The notes beneath the pieces are model-generated. The model did no database searches. It saw only the letters and a program-made list of their open reading frames with translations, and was not told the origin of the DNA. Positions 19,488-29,077 of a stretch of DNA of 64,000 nucleotides are shown here, piece after piece. Source of the stretch: Anthoceros angustus (taxonomy: Eukaryota; Streptophyta; Anthocerotopsida; Anthocerotales; Anthocerotaceae); contig VJWM01000266.1 in the NCBI GenBank assembly GCA_010909165.1, forward strand, positions 1-64,000, in the 5' to 3' direction. Numbering within the stretch: the first letter of the stretch is position 1; each line of letters opens with the position of its first letter. The translations under genes were made by a program, and so were the position numbers.

Positions 19488-20942
19488 TTATTGATGAAGA
19501 CTTCTTGAACATTCTTGAAATTTGCCTTCCCACCCTTTTTCCTTCAATCCCTGTCTCGGTGGATGCGGAATCACATATTCTTCCACGTATCTGCCTTCAT
19601 ATGCATCTGTGTGCTCAGTCCTGTACCAGTGAACCAGGAAATGAGGCTCTTCCACATCCAACCTCACCTGATTAACTTTCCCAATCCAGAAAGGCCGATT
19701 ATGCGTATCGCTGGTACAAGGTACTGCGATGAACATCCCTTCCTTTATGTCTTTTACATCTCCATGCAAACGTGCCATTTCCTGCTGCTGCCTTCCCAAC
19801 TGTCGGTAAGGCCCCAAGTACATATCCCGTTGGGGGAGTTCTCTTAGCAACGCCTCCTCTAGGATAGCTTCATCGGGAACTTGGAGTGGTTGTTTTTCTT
19901 CGATTCGAGAGAACCATTTCCACGGCACTTCTAGTGCGAGCCCAATGTTGTTCTCCACGATTATTGCGATTTCTTCTTGGTCCAATGCTTCCCACCATCC
20001 ATATTCTCCCGGTCACATATGGCGGCTCAAGCAGACCGCTCTCAAATGTGCCACTCCTTGTCGGAGATAACCCCCACGTCCCTTTCTTGTCTCGAGCCGG
20101 AGGCCGGCGGTCTTGTTGTTATGTCGTTGGAGGGACAAATTTCAAAAACTCCAACCCGGCGGTTTCCCAATACATCGATGTCGAATATTGCTTGCTCCTA
20201 ATTCATCACCATTACAGTGCGGTTTGTCTTCTCTGGTGATTTTAAAGCGTCTGGAAAGATAAGTTGTTCAATTTTCTCACCGATGAATATGCAGCGACCA
20301 TCGCTTGTCTAATCGGCCATACATATGAAGTCCGGACCTCCGCAAAACTTTGATCTCCGGTGTAGGCGTGTATGCATGAACCAAGATGTCGGTAGCGGAA
20401 GAGTGTGTGCCTCCTTGTGCTTCAAGCTTTTGGAAAAGCAAGAGAACATTTGGTCGATTTGGTCGTGAGTGTGCCCAACAAGGAGGAACCCAACCTTCAC
20501 CTTAAAGTTCCCATATCAACTAGCATGTTCAAATAAAACAACAGCTGGTTCTTGTTTTCCCAAGTGTTGTTGTCGCTGCAAATAGAGCACTTTGGGTAGC
20601 ACTCCTTTATAATTAAGAATAACATCTTGAATAATCACGATTGTCGATTCGCATCGTTCCTCAAATTGGCATAGTGCAAAACACTCTTGCTGCGTCGTAT
20701 AATTGTGGATCATGCAACCCACTTGCACATACACGGCTCCTCATCAAGATTCTTTGGCCAACGAGTGTGGAATCTCGGTCTTCTTGGTCCATTCCGTCTA
20801 TAGCGAGCATGTACTTATCCGGTTCCCAAACTCTTTTCACGGTGTTTTGCCATTTTTCCCGCTCCTCCCGGTACGGTGTGCCTCTAACGCGCGATATTTT
20901 TCGCCCCACCAAACACGCGTTCCAAGTGTCACATCCTTCCAA
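19488..20942 (-). pseudogene. DUF7869-like protein gene, C-terminal part
   Basis: Minus-strand pieces in order: YMLAIDGMDQEDRDS (near 20810), GVLPKVLYLQ (near 20590), LFEHAS, then VGFLLVGHTHDQIDQMFS (near 20490), the signature of the DUF7869 family, which is dispersed and multicopy in many eukaryotes and is thought to belong to mobile elements. The last ORF (19985-19488, 165 codons, uninterrupted) carries EGMFIAVPCTSDTHNRPFWI and GKVNQV ... HFLVHWY, resembling a BAH- or Tudor-like fold, and ends at a normal stop. Frameshifts near 20740, 20510 and 20300-20000. The function is unknown; the same-strand position inside the giant element suggests cargo or a nested element. Confidence 0.6.
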
Positions 20943-21141
20943 GTTTTCACGTTCCCAATTTCACACATACAAACACGCTTCTTCCACACCACAAGAATCC
21001 ATGAAACCCATTGCATACAACAAACCGATGTCGTGGACTATCACCTCTTCACACATACATTTACCATCTTCCCCAATCTAAAATCTACAAAACGTCCACC
21101 TTCTAGGTCATATATTATGGTTGGCGAGTTTGAAGGTGGAT

Positions 21142-21167
21142 GGGGCCGGGCGGCGCCCCGGGGCCCC
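21142..21167. repeat. GC-rich hairpin 2 (nested stems)
   Basis: Outer stem GGGGCC / GGCCCC, inner stem GGGC / GCCC with loop GGC, containing a GGCGCC core. Confidence 0.7.
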
Positions 21168-22502
21168 CTAAACTCGACCAATCAAACCTACAACCTGGGG
21201 CCATCCATGAACAAGGACACGAGTTTCAAACATGGTACTCGGGCAACGATGCAGTCGGTCATCCAGGGGTGGCGGCGGGCCGCCTCCCTCAGTTTTCGAA
21301 CCATCCGCATACCGGTGCTCATTCGGAACTATGGGATGAACGAAAAACTCCTCCCACCGGCAGATGGGTTGTACTAGTGGTAGAGTGATATCTACCTTGA
21401 TCAACCTTCGAGTTGTATTCGAATGGTGGTCTTTAACCACGCATATTGAGCGGTCGAGAACTGTTGGATTTGGGAATCTTCACTCGGTGAAGTTAGATTT
21501 CCATAACTTCAAAAACCACGTCGTCACAAAGCTGCGGACGAGCTTTGACACGCCGTTTGTACAATGACCATATCTCCGCTTTGTATAGGTGTCGGGCGTT
21601 ATACACACACGCGTTGAAGTCTTCACCATGAAGCAGCATTATCCATCCACGCTAGAGCACCAAGTGCATGACGGGACTTATGAATTGGGGTTGGTTCGAA
21701 CACTATCCCACGGGCATTCCTCATGACCCCCTTTCGATTCCTCGTATGTTGCCCCATACAATATACTCTTCAAGGCCTTCACGCATAGCAGTAGCGAGGA
21801 ACCGATCCCATAACATGCGTAAAACTCTTTCTTTGTTAGTTTGACTCGGGTCCCGATATCGAGGCTTTGAAGAAATGTCTCTTGCTCTTGCACGCACATT
21901 GTGAGGAACCTATATCGTTGCTCGAAGGCCTTGCTTGGTCAACCTCTGCATGCACATTTGGTTGCAACACGGTTTAAGAAAGTCCGTCACCTTCTCCATT
22001 CACATTTTGCAAAGACACCCCGCCGTCGCGCTTGTCCGCCATGCTTTGTTGTCATCAATGTCTCACTTAAAGGCTTGGGATGGAATGTTCCGGATGCACC
22101 AGTAGGAGGAGGGTGAACAAAGTCATCATCCCCATCCTCGATCCACGGATCATTTGCTTGGGAAGAACTCGATCCTGCGGTCATCCTCGCATCGCTCCTT
22201 GGCGGAACAAACCACGACGGATTCGCACCCCATCTCCCTTCCTTCCGTGTCTTCGCGATGCGATTCCATCAATGGCGCATATAAGTTCAAGTTCACGGGG
22301 TCATGGGCACCCCAGGAATCGGAGAGGGCGCTTGTCGATGGCGGAGCATTACATACCACTTCGTGCGGTGTGCATGAGATGGAATCGCCACGGATGGGGT
22401 GGACTATTCGCCACAACATTGTCTTCACCGCAAACAAGGCTTTCTTGTTGAAGGCAAACTAACCTTCCGGAGTTCGGACTCGTTTTGTTGCTCATGATCG
22501 GG

Positions 22503-22518
22503 CGGGGCCGCGGGGCCC
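22503..22518. repeat. GC-rich hairpin 3
   Basis: Stem GGGGCC / GGCCCC with loop GCGG. Confidence 0.65.
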
Positions 22519-22570
22519 CATTCTCTGACCATCCTTGGCTCCTCACAAGAGAGTCACCTACCATGAAATC

Positions 22571-23722
22571 AAAGACCCCTCTTCACACCTGTTCTGCTGC
22601 GACAACATCAATGTCGTCATTACATGGGTGAGCAGACGGAGGATGCAAACCCAACACTTGTTCTCAAGTACATGTTCCCCTTGATCGCACAAAGTGAGGA
22701 ATGAACTTTGTGAGACAAACTCGACCTCTTCGACAACCGATGTGGGTGGCGCGCATTGTCGCCGGACTCCGCACCTCTAACCTGAAATATGGTCCTCACT
22801 CTTCACAGGCGTGGTATGCCATGACATAGGCGTGGGTGAAGGTAAGGTGGAAATGCCATTATGAGCAAATAAACCGAAAGATCTTCACCGTAGAACTTGG
22901 CGGTGCGAGGCACCGCCTCTTCATTGTTTTCTCGGCATTGGGGTTCACATGTACGGCTTTTGACTTAGGGTCCTATAAATGGTTTCCATGTAATCATTCC
23001 TTAATTGACATTTATGGTTAGGGTTGCCGGCACATGTGTATGGCGTGAGCAGGCGTCATACTTTCGATTCAGTGGAGAGTAACCCGAGAGAGAGCAAGTT
23101 CTTCCAGCCAGACGGAGCGGTGGCGCCTCGGCAGCATCAACTCTCGGAGCGAAGGACTTTTGGCTCCCCCAGACGCGACTTCTCCGCCGATCCTCCGCCA
23201 TTTCCTCTTCGCCGATTCACATAGTCTTGTATGGCCCTCCCCTTCCCTCGCAAATTTCCTTCAAGTTGTGGGGCCGATTCCTTCTTTGAATTGCGGCTTC
23301 CTATGGCATTGTATCTAATCTCTTGAGGATGGCAAGCGGCGAAGTAGGAAGGAACGTGGAGAACCGGAGAACATCGACCCGATGCCCAAAACCAAGAAAT
23401 CCGGCCCGGCAGAAGAAGGATGCGGCGGTGAATTTGGTGTGGATGTCGGAGAAACGCGGCCTACCTCCGGTGGCGCGAGATACAACCAGCCATCAAGCAC
23501 CAGCCACGAGGTAATTTGTCAATTGGGCATGGGAAATCGGGCAGCCTAACATCCGGGAAGGCGGCTGGAAGGAGAAGGCTGCGAGGAGACCGAGGAAGAG
23601 ACCCCACATCGGTGCAGCGCCTATTCCAACGCCATTTAACTATGAGGATCTGTTGCCATCGTTGGGGAGCAAGGTGGAGGCCTGCTCGAGAAGGACCGGA
23701 TGTTGACACGGGATGAGGAGCC
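22571..23722. other. Spacer between the two cargo genes
   Basis: Lies between the minus-strand DUF7869-like gene and the plus-strand methyltransferase-like gene, so it could hold a divergent promoter; I see no clear TATA pair. It includes hairpin 4. Only short ORFs. Confidence 0.35.
22899..22917. repeat. GC-rich hairpin 4
   Basis: Perfect 8-bp stem GGCGGTGC / GCACCGCC with loop GAG. Confidence 0.75.
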
Positions 23723-25806
23723 TTGGAGGAGAACAATTTTGGACTCCTCTATTGGAATGTCGTAGGGTTCAAGGGGCCTTGCCAAACCAGAGCAAGGGCT
23801 GGGTTCTATGGGCGTCGTGGATATGGATGGACGAGCATGTGTTTATCTTGTACAACAAAGCCTTTGGTATTTGATCGGATAAGCGAAGATGAAACCATGT
23901 ACAAGGCTTATGAGGTTTACATGGCTTCCAAAGCAAGAAGTGCGATCCTTCAAACTGGTGGAGGATTTGAAATGCTATCGTCGATAGTAAGTAAAACTTT
24001 GGAATAAGGTTTTCAAGGCGTTGATGCAAATCGTTGTATGTTGGTTTCCATGACTTGTGCCTTCTATCTTGCGTTTCCTCAATCCTTTTTGCGGGATGCT
24101 CGCAAGCTAGAGCAATTACGACCATATGCGGGAAGATTACCGAATCCGTCATCCAAAGATAGGAGGAAATGTCGACAGTCGAGCCCCGGCAGAATGTGCA
24201 TGAGCTCACGGCCGGCCGATGCGCTAGTGAGCTCGGCCCATCCGATGAGGAGGATGGGTGTATACCCGTCCTGGCCACTGATGGCGACTTTCGGGAGGCA
24301 GAGGATGGAAGGATGCTCCGTTCTGGACATTCCTTTTCCGGCTCCTCCATGGAGGTACCCTCGGTCTGCGGAGGAGGTGAGGCCCGGCGCCCTCCTGTAA
24401 GTCTTGGAGACACTTACGGACTAACCGGTTTGGGGTTCCCAAGGCACCGAAGGGTTGGGGCCGCGCTGACGCCCTTGCACTTGCGGAAGAGACGGTGGGC
24501 GGTGGGCGGGCGAGTCGAGTTCTATTGAGGCACCTCCTGTCCGCCCGATCCGAGAGTATGGAGGCAGGGACTCGAGTGGGAGAGCAAGGCATGGTGGGCA
24601 CGCCCGCAGGCATACATCGCTCACATAGCGAGGCTCCACAGGGGAAGAGAAAGAAGAAATCCAGAAGGAAACCGTGAGTGAAGCCCACGAGATAACATAG
24701 CGGTCCATGTGCGGACAGATGAGGAAAGACTTGAAGATGCTATCCGGAATCGGACCCATTGACAATAATCGGGGACTCGCCTATGCCAAGAAAGTTGTTC
24801 GGAGGATCTTGGTAAAGCTTGAGAATTTGAAGCCCATCTTTTATTACACCGGATGCCCAAATCGGGAGGTGGACGAGGCATGGTCAAACTACCTAGCCCG
24901 AGTTATTCAAGGAAGGATTGAAGAAGGGTTACGCCATTCATGCATGATTGACCCCGGGAGTGCAACGATATTCAAGTTGGACAAATTCGGGCCAAGAAAT
25001 ATATTATGGGTGTACTTGGGGAACCACACATGTCTTGCTATGAAGCACTTGGCGATATTGCTCAAAGTCCGTTTTCAATATGTTGAAGCGCATGTATCTG
25101 TGGGCTTACGGTGCACGAGATGAGAGTTCTTGCAACCATAATGTCGACAAGCGGAAGAAAATGTCTTTTATTGAGCAGTAAGATATTTACGAGATGAGCT
25201 TCTTATTGCGTCGGGATGGAGTGCGAGATGACCATGTCATGGAAGTTCAATCTTTATAAGGTTCTTGGATTAATTGAAGATGATGAAGGCCGAAGATGAC
25301 GTGTACAAGCGAACAAAGTGGACAACAGGACACACATGCATCGCGGCGAGGGCAAGGTATGGGATAATATTGATAAGATCTTTTCAAAGTGGGAAGCGGG
25401 CGAGTTACGGGCGGAAGAAGCACATACCGGCACCCAAGAAAGGGAAGGGAAAAGGAAAGTCACGGATGATCCCAAACACGTGGAAACATGTATTTCAAGC
25501 CGAAAGACATCATGAAACCCGGAAATCATTCCGGTATAATGGTGAATGTGGGCGTGATTCTTGTCACGGCAAATCTTGACAGCATCCTCGATCTCAAAGG
25601 AATGGAGGACGAAATTACTTCAAGAAGAAAGCGCATGTTATTCAAGTGGCCATGGCTAAACATCCGAGTGCTCATCTTCGAGGAAGTGAGGAAGGAATAT
25701 CCTCTACACTCAACGACGACATGATTGCTCGGTTTCAAACGGCTTTTCTTTGGGAAGGTGAGATCCGTCACCACGACAATGAGTCGCTTTGGTTTTCGTT
25801 TTACGT

Positions 25807-25832
25807 GGCGGCGCCGGCTGGCGGCGTCCGCC
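25807..25832. repeat. GC-rich hairpin 5
   Basis: GGCGG / CCGCC outer stem around a GGCGCCGG core, imperfect. First of four hairpins within 25807-26029 that interrupt the methyltransferase-like gene. Confidence 0.6.
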
Positions 25833-25850
25833 TGTCGAGAATGGCGATAG

Positions 25851-25875
25851 TGGGGAGGCCGGCCGCGCCTCCCCA
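25851..25875. repeat. GC-rich hairpin 6
   Basis: Perfect 9-bp stem TGGGGAGGC / GCCTCCCCA with loop CGGCCGC. Confidence 0.8.
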
Positions 25876-25890
25876 TCTTTGATCTGTGAC

Positions 25891-25974
25891 TGCACATGCA
25901 GGCGGCGGCCCGGGCCATGTCTCCTGCTCTACCTACCGGTGCGGCGCCGGCGGCCCGGCGCCGTGGCATGTGCA
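25891..25974. repeat. GC-rich fold-back 7
   Basis: Perfect 9-bp terminal arms TGCACATGC / GCATGTGCA, 84 bp in all, enclosing GCGGCCCGG and two GGCGCCG palindromes. Looks like a miniature fold-back element. Confidence 0.7.
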
Positions 25975-25990
25975 AGCCAAATTTGTCGAT

Positions 25991-26029
25991 GGAGGGTGTG
26001 AAGGCGCCGGTCGGCGTCTTTCACCCTCC
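25991..26029. repeat. GC-rich hairpin 8
   Basis: Outer stem GGAGGGTG / CACCCTCC, inner stem CGCC / GGCG with loop GGTC, short bulges between. Confidence 0.75.
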
Positions 26030-27027
26030 TTCATCATCGCTTGTTTGAATACAATAGGAATGTGGTGTCTCTAACGTTTTTCTTTCCGGCGTTCAAATAA
26101 AGGATGTGGAGAATTTGCAAAAGTGGAGGATTTCAAGAACTTCATATTTGAGATTAACAATGGAAGAGTCTTGAGGATGAGCAGCGTGCAATCGTGACAA
26201 GGATTTGAAAGAGGTGCACTTGTTCCTGTTCGTGCGAGAAGAGTGTTACTATCAAGTGGAAAAAGAAACATTATGGAGATGCGGGATTCCTTGATGGCTT
26301 ATACCCTTACGGTTATGGATGTCCCAAGAGGCTTTGACATTGGTCCTATGGATAGTCGGTTGGATGCGGGCATGATGAACACGATTTTCCAAAGCTTCCG
26401 GAGAAGGCGACGGAAGAATTCAGCTCATTGTCATGCGGAGTGGAAGAAGCTCACCTTGAGAGTGCATGCGTGGATTATGTGGCAAGGGTGGAATGGTGTC
26501 CTTCGTTTGGGACAAAACAAACATGAGTAATGACGGTGGATTTGAGACGGTGGAGTACATAATTGCTTGGTGTGTGAAGGAAGGCTCGAAGGCAAGGCGG
26601 CTATGGCCCAATATTACGCAGGGACTTTTAACAATGGACGATCCGTGATTGCACATGATCGTGGTGAAGAAGCGGTGTACATGTCTCAAGACAAAATGGT
26701 GGTGTGCCTACCAAAGACCTCTCGGGTTGATGATGAAATTCATCAAAACATTCTCGAAGAAGGAGATTGGATTACGGATGGTTGCGCAGAAGTGGGACAA
26801 CAACAGCGATTGCTACGGACGCAATTCTATTGCAATAGAGTGACCTCCATTGTGGTTATATCCCTAGCATACATGGTTTTGAGGTTTTGTTGGAAAGAGG
26901 AGCTCACATTCGAGGCCCACGGAGAGCGGCCTGGTCGGCTAAAGAAGTTTGTATTAGCGAAAAAATTGTTCGGCTCGGTGGTTCCACTTAGTGCAAGAAG
27001 GATGAAACGCAAAGCAGGGACTTGCTA

Positions 27028-27811
27028 GAGGAAGGACAACAAACCACGGATCATGTGCGATGCAGGAGTGGTGGCGACAAGGACGCGACAACGCAGAAGA
27101 TGATGAAGCGAAGGCCTGGCGGCGATGTAGAAGAATTGGACGCATGCGCAACTGGCGATTGTTTTAGATTGAAGCCACCCAAGCGCAGATGAGTCTCGGA
27201 TCGTCACTGAGGATCTTTGTAGAGGAAAGACTATATTCGAGGGACGGAAGGGGTTTTGAAACGTGATATCGGGATTTTCTTTCATTACTTGTGTCAAAGC
27301 ATAGTAGGCAAGGATACTGGCGGGCCGGCCAGCCGGCGCCGGAAGCCCTCTGTTTTATGAATTGTGAAATATCAATGTTTTTTCCCCTTCGTATTTAGCA
27401 TGGTCTTTGTTGGAGGATTCGGCGTATTTTGCATTTCGAGCGGTGTCTTTTTGTGAAGGGGTTTCGATTGTCGGAAGGGGTTTGTATATTAACCTTCAAG
27501 ATTATCATGTTCTCAGCGATTCCGCGCCAAAGCTCGTAAATCACTTGCGATGCTTGTGAGGGTGACCTCACATGCGTCTCTTCGAGATCGTCCCCTACCA
27601 GACATCTGCAAACATCCTCATGTCCTCCAACCCACAGTTGTTAAGAAGGAAGCAACCCACACCCCTTTTGTGTCTCAACCATTCACCCCTATGACAACTT
27701 AGACGGCGCGAAGTTCCTTCTTCACAACATATGGTCGACCCTCAGTCCCTTTGAAAAACATTCTGCAGCCTAGCGATGGAAACCACAAAACTTCAAACTT
27801 TCAGCGACAAG
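27028..27811. other. Leader between primer binding site and cargo, no gene seen
   Basis: Part of the giant element just inside the primer binding site. It includes the tail of the methyltransferase-like gene (basic residues, to about 27190) and hairpin 9; no further domain recognised on either strand. Confidence 0.4.
27319..27340. repeat. GC-rich hairpin 9
   Basis: GGCG / CGCC ends around GGCCGGCC and CCGGCGCC, imperfect stem. Confidence 0.55.
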
Positions 27812-27829
27812 TCCCCGGCAACGGCGCCA
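27812..27829 (-). other. Primer binding site for tRNA-Asp
   Basis: Minus strand TGGCGCCGTTGCCGGGGA is complementary to the 3' end of plant tRNA-Asp including CCA, a primer known from plant gypsy families such as Athila. It starts four bases after the LTR end ...CCACA, the normal arrangement. This fixes the orientation of the giant element and the edge of its LTR. Confidence 0.8.
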
Positions 27830-28451
27830 AAAATGTGGTAGGGAAAACCCGGGGCACTCCCGAGGTCCTCCCACTATAGCGGCCACACTTATCCCATCGC
27901 TGCGTTGGGTTTCGTCCCATGAGACTTGTGTGAAAGTTCGAGGCCTTGTGATGCCGTCGCTACTGCAGACACACACTCTCGGCCTTCTAACGAGCAAGGC
28001 GCCCTCTCACTCCCCTTCTGCACCACAGCCTTTGCTTGAAAAATCTCCTCGACCTACAACGACACACAATTGGTCACGCCTCGGAGCCTATCACGGGCGC
28101 CGGGGACCCCAGTCCACCGCGATTTCGTCCCTACTTCTAAGACCACTCTTCTCCACTCGGGGCGCTCTTTTACTTGCAGTTGGGATTCGTCCCTTAGGCT
28201 CTGTGGCCTTCCACTAACACCTAATCCTCTACTCATCTCCTCATCCTCTTCCTCCTATTCTAACCTCGGTTCGGGCTTGGCCCGACTTTACGGCTGCACA
28301 GGGTCGGCCTCCCACAAGTTCTTCCTTGGGCGGTTGCTATGAGTTTGACACGGGAGTGAGAACCTCCAGTCTTTCACGTAGTCTACCCTCAAGCCGAGTT
28401 CTCACGGGCATTTGCCACACACCCAAAGCAAAGCAATTTCACGGCAACCAT

Positions 28452-28778
28452 TCACAAGGGAGCAACTCGTTTAGGCACTTGCAGCAAGTCCTCCACCAAG
28501 CACTCCGACCACCATGACTTCCTCTCAGAATGATGCGTTGGCTCACGGACGAAATTCCTCCTGTAATGGCAAAGGACTCGATGGCGTGGGCGCAAGACAT
28601 GATACTTTACTTTGTGAAATCCTCCTCCTCTTATAGGAGGCCTTCCACATACAACCTCCCTTAGGTGACCCTCTGCGGTCACCTTTTCCAATATTCTATT
28701 ATTTCCTACATGACATTTAATGGCACCTAAATCTATTGCATCCTTGGTAAATTCTATTCTAACTTCACCTAAGACCAT
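28452..28778 (-). other. ORF in the promoter-distal end of the giant LTR
   Basis: Open for 108 codons on the LTR sense strand, with VGNNRILEKVTAEGHLREVV and GRPPIRGGGFHKVKYHVL. The same text survives with indels at 40266-39928, 41196-40849 and 51816-51491. No family recognised. It contains a CTCCTATAAGAGGAGG inverted repeat near 28630, which could instead be an RNA hairpin. Confidence 0.3.
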
Positions 28779-29077
28779 CCTTTAAAGGATGTCGACTACA
28801 CACCATCCTTCTATTCTTCTACCTAAGCTCATTTATGGTCATTGACCATTCTAGTCTTCCTTCTTTGGGGGCATGTCCCTTGTGGATTGGCTCCCTCGCC
28901 CTCCTTTTGCTCTTGCCCTTCCCGGATCTTGTGTCTTCCCAATGTGTGGGGCAAGTACAATCTTGCCCTTCCTCCATCTCATGAGGCGGCGCCTGATTCC
29001 TCCATCATCCGGCAATCGCGCCCCCTCCTAGGCGCCTTTTCTCCGCCTCGCCTTTGGTCGCCCGCCAGCACCCTACC

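Larger units (their letters stand above)
20943..22570 (-). pseudogene. Possible upstream part of the DUF7869-like gene
   Basis: Minus-strand ORFs at 21899-21678 (FLQSLDIGTRVKLTKKEFYA) and text near 21590-21530 (HLYKAEIWSLYKRRVKAR) look like protein and lie upstream in the same direction. DUF7869 proteins usually have a few hundred residues before the signature, so this fits, but I cannot join the pieces. Confidence 0.35.
23723..27027 (+). pseudogene. DNA-methyltransferase-like multidomain gene, antisense inside the giant element
   Basis: Plus-strand fragments: RISEDETMYKAYEVYMA with LQTGGGFEML (23870-23980); an acidic linker and KRKKKSRRKP, a likely nuclear localisation signal (near 24645); a 138-codon stretch from 24707 with CPNREVDEAWSNYLARVIQG and KLDKFGPRNILWVYLGNH; LNDDMIARFQTAFLW (near 25715); VMDVPRGFD (near 26315), a degenerate DPPW/DPPY motif IV; NDGGFETVEYIIAWCVKEGS (near 26535); and ILEEGDWITDGCAEVGQQ (near 26750), a motif I-like SAM-binding loop. 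Motif IV before motif I is the order of class beta amino-methyltransferases (N6-adenine or N4-cytosine). The eroded DPPY and several frameshifts make this copy inactive. Which base the family would methylate is unknown; the call is inferred from motifs. Confidence 0.55.

Noticed and set aside
23769-24413. 214-codon minus-strand ORF
   Set aside because: It lies antisense to the methyltransferase-like gene, shows no family resemblance, and the plus-strand frames read more like conserved protein.
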